A stretch of 64,000 bases of DNA from the NCBI GenBank assembly GCA_913031125.1, contig CAJWFK010000002.1:79146-143145 (forward strand), in the 5' to 3' direction. The translations under genes were made by a program, and so were the position numbers. The stretch comes from an uncultured Woeseia sp. Lineage in GTDB: Bacteria; Pseudomonadota; Gammaproteobacteria; Steroidobacterales; Woeseiaceae. This document shows positions 43,535-54,370 of the stretch, piece by piece (positions within the stretch are counted from its first letter, which is position 1; the number at the start of each line of letters is the position of its first letter). Under the pieces are notes generated by a model. That model had not been told where the DNA came from. It made no database searches and was given only the letters and a program-made list of their open reading frames with translations.

Positions 43535-43565
43535 TTTAGAAAGCCGAATCAAATAAGGAATAAAA

Positions 43566-43892
43566 ATGGCACATCGACACACGAGAGGCGGAATAATTAC
43601 TGCTTTCACTGGAATAGGATTGATCCTTTTGGGGTTTAATTTGACACCAGTGCTCACAGGTATGGGTTTGCTGGTTACTTGTATTGGAGCGGGGATATTT
43701 GTTGCGGACTATTGGTTGCCACAACCTTTGGCTCCGCAAGAAATCGCAGGAATAGTTAGTGCTTTCGCTGGCGCAGGATTGACGCTTCTTGGCTTGTATT
43801 TAACACCCGTGCTTGCCGGCGTAGGTTTATTGGTGACAGCAATTGGTTCGGGCATTTTTATTGCTTTTCATTTTTTCCCGTCGAAAAAGTGA
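43566..43892 (+). CDS. Small membrane protein with internal tandem duplication
   Basis: A 108-aa protein of unknown function made of two similar halves of about 48 residues, each with two hydrophobic segments. The first half reads GIITAFTGIGLILLGFNL and the second GIVSAFAGAGLTLLGLYL; both continue TPVL(T/A)G(M/V)GLLVT.IG.GIF. This predicts four transmembrane helices with glycine-zipper-like packing. A TAAGGA element precedes the ATG. It sits at the right edge of the restriction island and could belong to either side. Confidence 0.75.
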   Translation: MAHRHTRGGIITAFTGIGLILLGFNLTPVLTGMGLLVTCIGAGIFVADYWLPQPLAPQEIAGIVSAFAGAGLTLLGLYLTPVLAGVGLLVTAIGSGIFIAFHFFPSKK

Positions 43893-43936
43893 CCCATCAA
43901 TTCGAGACTCGATGTGTTTTCATAACAGGTGAATAG

Positions 43937-44296
43937 ATGAGCATCGATGTCGTGCTAAAACGCTTTGATCAACCGGATGAAGTGCGAACTTTTACTAAAG
44001 GAAAGTTTGAGTTGGTTGATATTGGCGGTATGACTATTGGAAAAGCAACCTACGAGCCTGGATGGAAGTGGTCGGAAGATGTTGGCCTTGACTTAAACCA
44101 AGATTATTGTGATGTAGAACACCTTGGCATGGTAATTTCGGGTACCGCAACAGTGGTATCTTCAGCCGGTGATATCACAGAAATGCAGCCGGGAGATATT
44201 TTTTACGTTCCAGCGGAACCTCATGATAGCTGGGTTGTTGGTGATGAGCCTTATGTGTCGTTACATTTTTTAGGGGCATCGGGTTACGCGAAGTAA
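43937..44296 (+). CDS. Cupin-domain protein
   Basis: A 119-aa single-domain cupin. The fold is indicated by W-SEDVGLDLNQDYCDVEHLGMVISGTATV and by the second motif PGDIFYVPAEPHDSWVVGDE, with histidines that could bind a metal. No substrate can be assigned; such small cupins include sugar, keto-acid and sensor types. AGGTGA precedes the ATG. It stands alone, 10 bp before a membrane protein gene. Confidence 0.8.
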   Translation: MSIDVVLKRFDQPDEVRTFTKGKFELVDIGGMTIGKATYEPGWKWSEDVGLDLNQDYCDVEHLGMVISGTATVVSSAGDITEMQPGDIFYVPAEPHDSWVVGDEPYVSLHFLGASGYAK

Positions 44297-44306
44297 TTAA
44301 CGATAC

Positions 44307-44867
44307 GTGTTCTACACGAATCGATGTGCTGACATGTTCCGACTCAAACAAAAACATGCCCCAAACAAAAGAGACTCCAGTCTTCCACTAATAGATGGTC
44401 AAAAACTTTTGGCTGAGCAGTCCTTGCTTCGTGGATTGGTGGGCAGTAGTGGGTGCGCCTTATTGTTTTGTTGGGTATGGGCGTTAATTTCAATGGTAAC
44501 CGGTAAAGTATTTCCGTGGTTCTCTATTGTCATCGGTATGGTTATAGGGATGTCTATGCAGCGATGTGGATGCGGATTGGATTGGAGGTTCCCGTCAGCG
44601 GCCATGCTAATAGCATTAACTAGTTCCTACCTTGGCAATTTGTTAATTGGGGTTCTGGAAACGGGTCGTTATATTGACGCTGAATTTACTAGTGTCATCG
44701 CCGGTTTATCTGGGGATACGATAAGTAACTTTTTTCGTTACATCATTAGTCCGATTGATCATATTTATGCTTTTTCTGCCGCCGCTCTCGCTGCTTTTTT
44801 TGCTAATAGGCGCTTGAAACGCAACGAAGTCCTAGGGGTTCGTAAAGCCCGGAGAAATGCTGACTGA
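44307..44867 (+). CDS. Hypothetical inner-membrane protein
   Basis: A protein of up to 186 aa that I cannot assign. A basic N-terminus of about 40 residues is followed by three or four hydrophobic segments (ALLFCWVWALISMV, WFSIVIGMVIGMSM, AAMLIALTSSYLGNLLI and IYAFSAAALAAFF) and a highly basic C-terminal tail (RRLKRNEVLGVRKARR). ATG 44334 is an alternative, shorter start. It is probably cotranscribed with the cupin. Confidence 0.6.
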   Translation: MFYTNRCADMFRLKQKHAPNKRDSSLPLIDGQKLLAEQSLLRGLVGSSGCALLFCWVWALISMVTGKVFPWFSIVIGMVIGMSMQRCGCGLDWRFPSAAMLIALTSSYLGNLLIGVLETGRYIDAEFTSVIAGLSGDTISNFFRYIISPIDHIYAFSAAALAAFFANRRLKRNEVLGVRKARRNAD

Positions 44868-44924
44868 TTTCTGGTCCGGGGAAAGCGTCAATGCTCATTA
44901 TGCAGGCAGTTAATCAATGAATTG

Positions 44925-46034
44925 CTACATAGGCATAACGTCTGGATCAAGCTGGGAATGCTCTTTGGGGATTTCCGATAGCAATCTGTATGCCGCTGTA
45001 TCCATCATTTCCTCGGCACCTTCTATGCCAACGAAACATGGCGGTTCCCGCCGCAGTAAATCCCATCTACCTTCCTTTAAAACCTTAGTTAGGTGGGTCA
45101 GATTGCTGCGAATGGCACTAACGTAGGGATTCTGTCCGTCGAACAGTACCTCGGCATAGCGGTATGAGCGATTGAATTTTTTCTGTAACCGGTCTTTCGT
45201 CGCTGTTTGATAGAAGGTTGGAGTTTTTCGTAGAAGATCGTTACCTGATTCGTAGCGAACTCTGTATTCACCAGGTGCCGCATGATCTACTGCAACACCG
45301 CCAACAACAAACTCCTTATATAATCGGTCACGGCATTTTTCCAGATAGCAACGATCCGCCATTTGCGCGATTAAGTCGGCTGTTCCAAGTAGATGTCCGC
45401 AGACAGAATCACGGGGGTCTTCCAGTTCTATGGTGTCGATATCTACCTCATATCCGGTGTAATGAACGATCATACTAGCCACGCCAACATCTTTGGCTAG
45501 GCCAACTTCAGGTAGATAGCGGCGAAGGAAGTCAGCGCTTCTAGAAACATGATAGAGGGTGAATTCAGCGCCGTTTGAAAAGTCTTTATCGCGTTGACTG
45601 TGGCGGATATATCCAGAGTCATGAAGAAGTGCTGTGATAATGGTTAATTGTGCACGATGAGCCCCAAGTCGTTCGCCGGGTTCTACTGTTCGCTCATATC
45701 CGGTAACCAGTCGTGCGAGGGCGAGAGTCATATCCAGCGTGTGTTGCATGTCATGGTATGTCGTATCACAGCCGAGGTATCCGGGATATTGTCCGCTAAA
45801 TAATCGGGAAAAATCGTAAAATGCGAGCCATAATTTGTCGAAAGATGCTCCTGGAAATGTTTTTGCAAACAAACTGGCAACAGCATTCCTGACCGCAACA
45901 GGATTACTTACCTGCACGGTGTTAGTTACATCGTAATCATTACGGCGGTCCTGGGTGTTAAGCATGCGGTTTTTGTTTTTTATCGCTTCCGACGATCCAA
46001 GTTCTGAATCAATGACTTCCAACTGGTCGCTCAC
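44925..46034 (-). CDS. HD-domain phosphohydrolase family protein
   Basis: A 369-aa cytoplasmic protein with HD-superfamily metal-binding motifs: TTYHDMQHTLDM, ITALLHDSGY, a later histidine in IVHYTGYEVDID and aspartate in LGTADLIAQMADR. This layout resembles metal-dependent phosphodiesterases or nucleotide phosphohydrolases. The substrate is unknown and no sensor domain is seen. It lies 126 bp downstream of xthA on the same strand. Confidence 0.75.
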   Translation of the reverse strand: MSDQLEVIDSELGSSEAIKNKNRMLNTQDRRNDYDVTNTVQVSNPVAVRNAVASLFAKTFPGASFDKLWLAFYDFSRLFSGQYPGYLGCDTTYHDMQHTLDMTLALARLVTGYERTVEPGERLGAHRAQLTIITALLHDSGYIRHSQRDKDFSNGAEFTLYHVSRSADFLRRYLPEVGLAKDVGVASMIVHYTGYEVDIDTIELEDPRDSVCGHLLGTADLIAQMADRCYLEKCRDRLYKEFVVGGVAVDHAAPGEYRVRYESGNDLLRKTPTFYQTATKDRLQKKFNRSYRYAEVLFDGQNPYVSAIRSNLTHLTKVLKEGRWDLLRREPPCFVGIEGAEEMMDTAAYRLLSEIPKEHSQLDPDVMPM

Positions 46035-46160
46035 GTATTTACCGAATTGCCATAGCTTATCGAAAAAATAAGGGGGTTTTGGACGTTTGCTGGCCTAGTT
46101 GTAAAAATTGGTACACCGCCCGCGAACAAATAAGTGACGTGGTTCCGATAATATGTCATA

Positions 46161-46928
46161 TCAGGCTGAGAACTCGGCAAGCACGGGCGTATGGTCTGAG
46201 GGACGTTCCCAGGAGCGGGGCTCTCGATCGATATAGCTTGCTTCACAAATGGTAGCCAGATTGTTGCTAGCGAGGATAAGGTCAATACGCAGGCCAGCGT
46301 TCCGTCGAAAACCGGCTGCGCGGTAGTCCCACCAACTATACGTCTTTTCCGGCTGTTCAAACTGCCGGAAAACATCAACGAATCCCAAGTCGATGATTTT
46401 TTTTAAAGCTGCTCGCTCTGCCGGACTGCATAAAACGTCTTCACGCCATTTTTCAGGGTCATATACATCACGGTCATCGGGCGCAATGTTGAAATCACCC
46501 AGGACTACCAAGTTTTTATGTGTTTTTATCTCGGATCCAAGAAAGTTTTGCAGGGCTTGTAACCAGTTGAGTTTGTATTCGTATTTTTCAGATTCAAGGC
46601 TTTGGCCGTTCGGCACGTATAGGTTCACCACCCGAATACCATCTATGGTGCACGCTAGGATTCTCCGCTGTGGATCCTCAAAGCCAGGGAAGTCCATGAC
46701 ATAGTCCGTAGATTGACTTCGGGAAATAACAGCGACCCCATTGTATGTTTTCTGGCCGCTCGCTATAGATACATACCCTGCTTCTGTAAATGCGTCTTCA
46801 GGAAAGGCCTCTGTGACTTGTTTGATCTCTTGTAGAACTAAAATGTCAGGATTAGCAATGTCGAGCCATTCCAACACATGCTGTAAACGCACGTTTAATG
46901 AATTTACGTTCCAGGTAGCAATCTTCAT
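46161..46928 (-). CDS. xthA: Exodeoxyribonuclease III
   Basis: An EEP-superfamily AP endonuclease and 3'-5' exonuclease for base-excision repair. It has 255 aa starting MKIATWNVNSLNVRL. The catalytic motifs LQEIKQ, YNGVAVISR, VVLGDFNIAPDDRDV and the terminal RPSDHTPVL are intact, as are ATWNVNS and WWDYRA. The ATG overlaps the prlC stop as TGATG, so translation is probably coupled. Confidence 0.95.
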   Translation of the reverse strand: MKIATWNVNSLNVRLQHVLEWLDIANPDILVLQEIKQVTEAFPEDAFTEAGYVSIASGQKTYNGVAVISRSQSTDYVMDFPGFEDPQRRILACTIDGIRVVNLYVPNGQSLESEKYEYKLNWLQALQNFLGSEIKTHKNLVVLGDFNIAPDDRDVYDPEKWREDVLCSPAERAALKKIIDLGFVDVFRQFEQPEKTYSWWDYRAAGFRRNAGLRIDLILASNNLATICEASYIDREPRSWERPSDHTPVLAEFSA

Positions 46929-48949
46929 CAATTGGTTCCTATGTCCTTTTGCTTAAGTAGAGCATCAAGGGTTGGTTTTCGTCCACGGAACGAAATATAA
47001 GCATCCAAAAAATCAGCACTGCCACCGATTTCGAGGATTTCCTGCTTAAACCTTTGAGCTGTTGCTTGGTTTAATATGCCCTCTTCCTCAAATGCTGAAA
47101 ATGCGTCTGCAGCCATAACCTCGGCCCACTTATAACTGTAGTAGCCCGCAGCATAACCCCCAGAGAAAATATGGGAAAAACTGTGTGGGAGGCGGTTAAA
47201 TTCCGGGTAGTTAATGACCGCCACATTTTGCCGAACCTCCCTAAGTACATCCATAGCCCGGCTGCCTTGAGAGGAGTTGTAAAAAGCGTGAACATAAAAG
47301 TCAAATAGTGCGAATTCAACTTGGCGAAGTGTGGCCAGACCCTCACCAAAATGTCGGCCATTGTTCATTTTTTCGAACATCTCTTTTGGAAGCCGCTCAC
47401 CAGTTTCGCAATGTCCAGATGATTCGACGAGCACCTCGTAGCACCAGGCAAAGTTTTCCATGAATTGGCTTGGTAATTCAACGCCATCCCATGGCACACC
47501 GTTTATGCCAGCAATGCTTGGATAGCTAACTTTTGTAAGCAAGTGATGCAGCATATGACCGAATTCATGAAAAAGAGTTACAACTTCGGTGTGCGTAAGT
47601 AATGATAAACCTTCCGAATCTGGAGGAGGAAAATTGCATACTAGAAAGCCCACTGGTGATTCGATCTGACCGGATAGTTCTTTCCGGATCACGCATTCAT
47701 CCATCCAAGCGCCGCCTCGTTTACCTTGTCGAGAAAAAAGGTCGGTGTAGAAGCTACCAATAAGATGATTATTGGTATCAGTAATCTCGAAGTGTTGAAC
47801 CGTCTCGTGCCACCCAGATACATCTGGATTTTCTTTGATAGAAACATTAAATAATTTCTCGGCTAGGCTAAACATACCCTTGGTGACGGTGATAAAAGGG
47901 AAGTATTGGCGCAGCAAGTCATCTGATATGGAGAATCTTTCTTCTTTGAATTTTTCTAGATTGTAAGCAATATCCCAAGCCTGCATGGGTATACTTTTTC
48001 CTCTTTGAATTTCTGTAAGCTCTCTTTCTGCCACTGGCCTGGCTTTGGTCGCTAACTCTGTCAGAAAATTGATAACTTCATCTACATTAGAGGCCATCTT
48101 GGTCGCGAGTGAATACTCGGCGTAGTTCTCAAAACCCACTAACTGCGCCATTTCATGGCGGAGAGCAAGGATTTTCTCAATATTGGTACTGTTGTCCCAG
48201 TTAGCGTTGTCGGCTTCGTCAGAGGCGCGGGTATTATATGCCTTGTAGAATGTTTCCCGCATTTTCCTAGAATCAGCATGGGTCAGCACAGCTTGGTAAT
48301 TTGGAAGGTCTAGCTGGAGACGCCAGCCTTTTAAACCATGTTTTTTGGCGTTGCTTTTGGCGCGCTGCTTGATAGATGCTGGAAGACCGGCCAAATTCGC
48401 TGCTTGCGTGGTGTTGTAGTGCCATGCATCAGTAGCATCCTGAAGGTTCTGGTCAAAATTTGCTTCGAGTTTAGTCAGTTCTTGGCGAACTGATTTGTAG
48501 CGGGTTTTCGCGTCCTTGGCTAAAGTCACTCCTGCCAGATGAAAATCCCTCAATTCCTTGTTGAGAAGCGCAAGTTTTTGTTTTGAGGCCTGTGTTGGCA
48601 TCGAATCAGAAACCTGTTGGTATGCGTCGTGTAACTGCCTATTCTGTAATAGGTCGGTACTGTGTTTAGTGATAAGCGGTAGTGACTTGTTGTATGCCTC
48701 TCGCCACTCCACACTGTCTAGTACACTTTGTAGATGGCTGATGGGCGACCATGTACGATTTAGTTCGTGATACATGTTCTCGATTGGTTCGATAATAGAC
48801 TCGAATTTTGGTGTACGGTTGGCAGCCAGTAAGTTATCAAGCTTTCGATTGTGGGCAGTGATAAGTGTTTCTAGGGCTGGCACGGCGTGGTGCGGTTTTA
48901 TTTCGTCGAATTTAGGTAGGCCAGTCGTTTCAAGAAGGGGGTTCGACAT
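46928..48949 (-). CDS. prlC: Oligopeptidase A (M3 metallopeptidase)
   Basis: A cytoplasmic zinc oligopeptidase, 673 aa, that degrades short peptides including signal-peptide fragments. The zinc motif is HEFGH in VVTLFHEFGHMLHHLLT, followed by the downstream glutamate region SQFMENFAWCYEVL. FNRLPHSFSHIFSGGYAAGYYSY is the M3 C-terminal signature. It starts at ATG 48949, divergent from gor, and is coupled to xthA at its end. Confidence 0.95.
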   Translation of the reverse strand: MSNPLLETTGLPKFDEIKPHHAVPALETLITAHNRKLDNLLAANRTPKFESIIEPIENMYHELNRTWSPISHLQSVLDSVEWREAYNKSLPLITKHSTDLLQNRQLHDAYQQVSDSMPTQASKQKLALLNKELRDFHLAGVTLAKDAKTRYKSVRQELTKLEANFDQNLQDATDAWHYNTTQAANLAGLPASIKQRAKSNAKKHGLKGWRLQLDLPNYQAVLTHADSRKMRETFYKAYNTRASDEADNANWDNSTNIEKILALRHEMAQLVGFENYAEYSLATKMASNVDEVINFLTELATKARPVAERELTEIQRGKSIPMQAWDIAYNLEKFKEERFSISDDLLRQYFPFITVTKGMFSLAEKLFNVSIKENPDVSGWHETVQHFEITDTNNHLIGSFYTDLFSRQGKRGGAWMDECVIRKELSGQIESPVGFLVCNFPPPDSEGLSLLTHTEVVTLFHEFGHMLHHLLTKVSYPSIAGINGVPWDGVELPSQFMENFAWCYEVLVESSGHCETGERLPKEMFEKMNNGRHFGEGLATLRQVEFALFDFYVHAFYNSSQGSRAMDVLREVRQNVAVINYPEFNRLPHSFSHIFSGGYAAGYYSYKWAEVMAADAFSAFEEEGILNQATAQRFKQEILEIGGSADFLDAYISFRGRKPTLDALLKQKDIGTN

Positions 48950-49031
48950 TAGGTTGAGGCGCTCGGAATAGGGCGGAGGATTTTAACACAGCAGCATAGT
49001 TAGCAAACGCTAAAGACACAAAGGAAGAATA

Positions 49032-50378
49032 GTGGGAAACAAATTCGATCTAATCGTTATAGGAGGAGGCAGCGGTGGTCTTGCCCATGCACAACGAGCT
49101 GCTGAATATGGCGTGAATACTGCCATTATCGAATCAGATCGCTTGGGAGGAACTTGTGTCAACGTAGGTTGTGTGCCGAAGAAATTGATGTGGTATGCGG
49201 GACTTCATGCGCACCAGTTGCAACAGGCTGAGAACTTTGGGTTCAATGTCTCTAGCGATGGACACGATTGGAGTGCCGTGAAAGCGAATCGTAATACCTA
49301 TATCTCAAAGCTCAACGGTATTTATAAGAATAATCTTGATAAGCGCGGAGTTACCTATTTGAAAGGTGATGGCAAGTTTGTTGATAGTCATACGGTAGAG
49401 GTTAATGGTGCCCTTTATAGGACTCAACGCATCCTCATTGCGACGGGAGGTGTGCCGAGATTGCCATGTATCAGTGGCTCTGAACATGGCATCACTTCAG
49501 ATGAGTTCTTCGAATTAGAGGAACGCCCAAAAAAAGTAGCACTTGTAGGCAGTGGCTATATTGCTGTTGAACTCGCGGGTATTTTTAGGGCATTGAACTC
49601 CGATGTAACTTTATTTGTTAGGAAAGATGGAGTGCTGCGTAAATTTGATAATGTAATCAGTGAGGGCCTGCAAAACGCGATGGCAGATAGCGGAATAGAC
49701 CTCATCACCGGCTTTAATCCATGTGAACTCAGAGAGGCTAATAGTGGGCTGCACCTCTTTGCTGAAGACGGACGCAAATATGAGAACTTTGATGCTGTAG
49801 TCTGGGCCGTTGGCCGAAATCCTAATACCGAGATGCTTGATCTTGAAGCTGCGGGAATAGAGCGAGATCAGCACGGATTTATTTCGGTAAATGAGTGGCA
49901 AGAAACAAATGTGAAAAATATTTTCGCGGTTGGCGACGTTACTGGTCGACCGGCATTGACGCCGGTAGCGATTGCAGCTGGTAGGCGGTTAGCTGACAGA
50001 CTTTATAAAGGTATGACCGATAGACGCTTAGATTACGAACAAATACCAACAGTCATTTTTACGCATCCTCCGATTGGCACGGTTGGGCTAACGGAAGATG
50101 CGGCTAGGAGAGAGTTTGGAGAGGCGGTTAAAGTGTATCAAACCCGTTTTACGCCAATGGCATATGCTTTTTCAGAAAACAAAGTTAAAAGCACTATGAA
50201 ACTGGTGGTGACCGGACCGGAAGAAAAAGTTATCGGGTGCCATGTAATTGGAGACGGTGCCGATGAGATGATGCAAGGCTTTGCTGTGGCCATGAGAATG
50301 GGTGCAACCAAAGCAGATTTTGACGATACCATTGCCATTCACCCGACAAGTGCTGAAGAACTTGTCACGATGCGTTAA
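49032..50378 (+). CDS. gor: Glutathione-disulfide reductase
   Basis: An FAD- and NADPH-dependent reductase that keeps glutathione reduced. It has 448 aa, starting at GTG 49032 after an AAGGAAGA ribosome-binding site. The FAD motif is [18 protein letters not shown], the redox-active disulfide is [13 protein letters not shown], the NAD(P) motif is [12 protein letters not shown] and the C-terminal active site is AIHPTSAEE. The [13 protein letters not shown] stretch with basic residues after the second Rossmann motif fits NADPH use. Confidence 0.93.
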   Translation: MGNKFDLIVIGGGSGGLAHAQRAAEYGVNTAIIESDRLGGTCVNVGCVPKKLMWYAGLHAHQLQQAENFGFNVSSDGHDWSAVKANRNTYISKLNGIYKNNLDKRGVTYLKGDGKFVDSHTVEVNGALYRTQRILIATGGVPRLPCISGSEHGITSDEFFELEERPKKVALVGSGYIAVELAGIFRALNSDVTLFVRKDGVLRKFDNVISEGLQNAMADSGIDLITGFNPCELREANSGLHLFAEDGRKYENFDAVVWAVGRNPNTEMLDLEAAGIERDQHGFISVNEWQETNVKNIFAVGDVTGRPALTPVAIAAGRRLADRLYKGMTDRRLDYEQIPTVIFTHPPIGTVGLTEDAARREFGEAVKVYQTRFTPMAYAFSENKVKSTMKLVVTGPEEKVIGCHVIGDGADEMMQGFAVAMRMGATKADFDDTIAIHPTSAEELVTMR

Positions 50379-52282
50379 AGAGTCGGCAAGTCCACGTATG
50401 AGCCACTATGGCTACCTGTGAATACTTCGATAATTGGCGCGTCTTTGCCGGTAGGGTCTGGGTACAAAGCGAAATTATTAGCATCGGCACCTGTGATTGT
50501 TACACGAATTCGATGACCCGCGTCTAAAGTAATAGCGGTTCCCATGAGGTCGAATGCTAGGTCTACTGGCTGACCCGCCTGCATGGGTGCAAGATCCTCC
50601 TCATAGGAACGGTGAAACGGCAACCCAAAGTTTTCGAATGGTGCTTGGCTGGTCTTTCTATGCGAGCCCCGCAGAACGCCTTCCGTTATGTAATGAGATT
50701 TTCCGGCACTATCGATCTCCTCTAGATATACGAAGAAGTCACCATCGTCATGAGATGATTCAACGCGCATGTGCATGGTTGGATAACCCACGAGTTGCAT
50801 CTCTTCATCTAGTGGATCTGATGTGTAAGTTAGTCCTTTCTGGTTCTCTTTGGTTCGTTCGTCCAGGTAAGTGGAATTTTCTATATCGTTCCGGCGCCCA
50901 CCATAGCCGTTCATCCAGCGAGAAAATTTTCCTACCGTTGATGTGTAGTCAACTTTGTATTTGTTGCTGCCAACTTCAACTGGGGCCACATAGGAAAGCA
51001 CCCCATCATTGATTGAGGTGACAGTCCCAGAAGAACCTTGATCAAGCCAAAAGCGGACTTTTGTTGCTTTTGGCGGCCACACAGAAGTAGCCTCCCAGGC
51101 TGATCCATCTTCCGCAGTTGCTTCATCCAGCGTTGGTGCAACTGTCGCCGCGTTTTCAGGAGTCGTGTGATTACCGCGCATTGTGTAATAGTGAACAGGG
51201 GGTTCATCTAGGACCCCGTTCTCAATGCCTTTTAGCCAATAGTCATACCAACGAAGAATTTCTGCCAAATGCACCTTCCCGCCATAACCACCAGAGTGCA
51301 TCCATGGCCCTATCATCATTTTTTGGGAAACATGTCGTTCCAGTTCGGCATAGAACCAGGCTTGTTGAGTGGTATAGATGTCATACCAGCCCGCTAAGTG
51401 ATAAATACCGATTCCTGAGTCCGAGATGATATCTATATTGCCGCTATCTATTGTTGTTACCTGATCCCAAGACCAACGACCCCCCCCCTCTCTGGTTATT
51501 CCAAAATTCCGTAGATGTGACCCGGGCTGAATCAGTGACTGGGCCCAAAGATTGTTTTTGTGCTCAGCTACTGCTTGGTCGCGGAGTGAGCCATCTATAT
51601 CCGCATCCACGCGCGCCGGCATTTGGTGAATAGCCAAATCTAATGATTTTGTTGACGAACCCCACATATCAATAAAATCCTTTTTAAAAGCACCACCCCG
51701 GTATATAAAGTCATAGCCGCTTGGGCCGGCCATTTCGGCAAAAATAGCTTTTAGAGAAGGTGGATTCTGTGTAGCCGCCTGATACTGGGTCATCCCGGGA
51801 TAGGATCTGCCCGACATCCCGATATTTCCATTTGACCACGGGCGCGATGCTAGCCATTCGATTATGGTGTATGAGTCTGCAGTTTCTTCTATAGAGAAAG
51901 CACCGTTATGTACACCGAATGAAGCGCCGGTGCCGCGGGCGTCAGCAATAGCGACGGCATAACCGTGTCGCAATAAGTGTTGTGCTACAGGGTCTCTTAT
52001 CGGGGCGCTTACTATAGGACCATCTTCGCGTTCGGTCGCGCGGATGTAACGCGTGTAGTGAAGGACTACAGGGATTTTTTCAGCTGGCTGTTCGCCGTTT
52101 AATGTTGGAATGAAGAGATCAATAGCGAGTCTTGTCCCATCTTCAGCTTTGATATATCGGGAGGTTCGATCCCATCCATCAAATTGTGATGCCTCAGGAT
52201 TGGTATATTTTCCGAAATCAGCAGCGTAAGCAGAGCTGCCGGAAATTACGATGACGGCGATAATCCTATATAGGTAGTTCAT
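50375..52282 (-). CDS. Exported CocE/NonD family (X-Pro dipeptidyl peptidase-like) hydrolase
   Basis: A 635-aa serine hydrolase of the CocE/NonD or glutaryl-7-ACA acylase type. A signal peptide ([20 protein letters not shown]) sets the start at ATG 52282 with AGGGTGA upstream; the frame remains open further but reads into aroE. The nucleophile is in [14 protein letters not shown], the catalytic histidine probably in [12 protein letters not shown], and a C-terminal jelly-roll domain follows. The natural substrate is unknown (amide or ester bonds). It overlaps the convergent gor by 4 bp. Confidence 0.88.
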   Translation of the reverse strand: MNYLYRIIAVIVISGSSAYAADFGKYTNPEASQFDGWDRTSRYIKAEDGTRLAIDLFIPTLNGEQPAEKIPVVLHYTRYIRATEREDGPIVSAPIRDPVAQHLLRHGYAVAIADARGTGASFGVHNGAFSIEETADSYTIIEWLASRPWSNGNIGMSGRSYPGMTQYQAATQNPPSLKAIFAEMAGPSGYDFIYRGGAFKKDFIDMWGSSTKSLDLAIHQMPARVDADIDGSLRDQAVAEHKNNLWAQSLIQPGSHLRNFGITREGGGRWSWDQVTTIDSGNIDIISDSGIGIYHLAGWYDIYTTQQAWFYAELERHVSQKMMIGPWMHSGGYGGKVHLAEILRWYDYWLKGIENGVLDEPPVHYYTMRGNHTTPENAATVAPTLDEATAEDGSAWEATSVWPPKATKVRFWLDQGSSGTVTSINDGVLSYVAPVEVGSNKYKVDYTSTVGKFSRWMNGYGGRRNDIENSTYLDERTKENQKGLTYTSDPLDEEMQLVGYPTMHMRVESSHDDGDFFVYLEEIDSAGKSHYITEGVLRGSHRKTSQAPFENFGLPFHRSYEEDLAPMQAGQPVDLAFDLMGTAITLDAGHRIRVTITGADANNFALYPDPTGKDAPIIEVFTGSHSGSYVDLPTL

Positions 52283-52311
52283 AATTTCACCCTGTTTTAT
52301 GTTCTCGTAAG

Positions 52312-53148
52312 TCAGGCAGTGTTTCCCGTCAGTTGCTCTAATACTTGTTTCGTATCTGGTTGTATTCCCCGCCAAATAAAGAATGATTCAGCAGCCTGTT
52401 CTACTAACATGCCCCAGCCCATCAGTGACTTGGCAGCACCGGCTCTGCTGGCCCATTCCATAAATGGGGTTGGAGTTGCGCTATATGAGAGGTCGTAACA
52501 TAACGCATCCGTATTAACGATTGATGGGGGATATAGCCAAGCGCCCCCTTTTAATCCAGCAGAGGTCGCATTGATTATAAGATTAAAGGAATTTTTTGAG
52601 GTCAAAGCCCTGATTTCGGACGCTGTAACTGTGCCCAGCTTCTTGAAACAATCAGCCAGGTCGATAGCTTTTTGAAAAGTTCTATTAGCGATCACGATTG
52701 AGCAGGCATGGGCCTGTAACAGCGGTCCGATAATACCTCGGGTCGCACCACCGGCGCCCAGGATTAAAATTTTGGCGCCTCTGATACTAAAACCTTGATT
52801 ATTTTCCAGATCAGTCACTAATCCGGCACCATCTGTATTATCACCATAGAGGACACTATCACGACAAACCAGCGTGTTTACGGCCCCAGCAGTAACTGCT
52901 CGTGCACTCATGTCATCGACATATGCCGCAACTGCGCTTTTATGCGGCAGTGTTATATTCAGCCCTTTGCCTCCCTCCTCCATGAACTCCTGAATTTTTC
53001 TTTTAAGGATATACGGCGGTACTTCGATAAGGTCATATTGAATATCTTGGTCCGTTTGCTTTGCAAATAGCTGATGTATGTATGGAGAGCGGCTATGAGA
53101 AACAGGATATCCTATGACACCATAGCGATCCGGTTGGTTTGATGGCAT
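52312..53148 (-). CDS. aroE: Shikimate dehydrogenase
   Basis: Reduces 3-dehydroshikimate to shikimate with NADPH in the aromatic amino acid pathway. It has 278 aa. Substrate-binding motifs GYPVSHSRSPYIHQLF, NITLPHKSAV (catalytic lysine) and YGDNTDGAG are present, with the nucleotide motif LGAGGATRGI. It is 4 bp downstream of hemB and probably cotranscribed. Confidence 0.95.
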   Translation of the reverse strand: MPSNQPDRYGVIGYPVSHSRSPYIHQLFAKQTDQDIQYDLIEVPPYILKRKIQEFMEEGGKGLNITLPHKSAVAAYVDDMSARAVTAGAVNTLVCRDSVLYGDNTDGAGLVTDLENNQGFSIRGAKILILGAGGATRGIIGPLLQAHACSIVIANRTFQKAIDLADCFKKLGTVTASEIRALTSKNSFNLIINATSAGLKGGAWLYPPSIVNTDALCYDLSYSATPTPFMEWASRAGAAKSLMGWGMLVEQAAESFFIWRGIQPDTKQVLEQLTGNTA

Positions 53149-53152
53149 AACT

Positions 53153-54169
<1,017 letters not shown>

Positions 54170-54274
54170 TTACGACTTCAGATGTTCGATTTTCCCTGTA
54201 TTTTGCCGAGGTTTCCACGACTGATACAAAAAAAAAGCATGTCTGCGGGAAGTCTATTTATAAGAGGCTAATTT

Positions 54275-54330
54275 AAATATAGCGAAAACTGTACCTTTTA
54301 TAGCTAGAAGTTTGACCAAATATAGCGAAA
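54275..54330. repeat. 13-bp direct repeat, two copies 43 bp apart
   Basis: AAATATAGCGAAA occurs at 54275-54287 and again at 54318-54330, in the hemB-tag intergenic region. The second copy fills most of the spacer of the tag promoter. The 43-bp period is close to four DNA turns, which would place two bound proteins on the same face. Confidence 0.7.
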
Positions 54331-54340
54331 TCTCTTTAAT
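54312..54340 (+). promoter_or_regulatory. Probable promoter of tag with operator in the spacer
   Basis: -35 TTGACC (54312-54317), 17-bp spacer, -10 TTTAAT (54335-54340); transcription would start about 24 bp before the GTG of tag. A copy of the AAATATAGCGAAA repeat lies between the two elements, which is typical of a repressor or MerR-type activator site. Confidence 0.55.
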
Positions 54341-54370
54341 GTGACTTCCATTAAGAATTAATATTTAACT

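Noticed and set aside
39257..43565. Insertion sequence, integrase, tRNA attachment site or CRISPR array bounding the restriction island
   Set aside because: I found no transposase or integrase frame, no tRNA, and no regularly spaced repeats at either edge.
52283..52375. N-terminal extension of the CocE-type hydrolase to 52375
   Set aside because: It would overlap aroE and bury the signal peptide; ATG 52282 has a good ribosome-binding site and gives a normal exported start.
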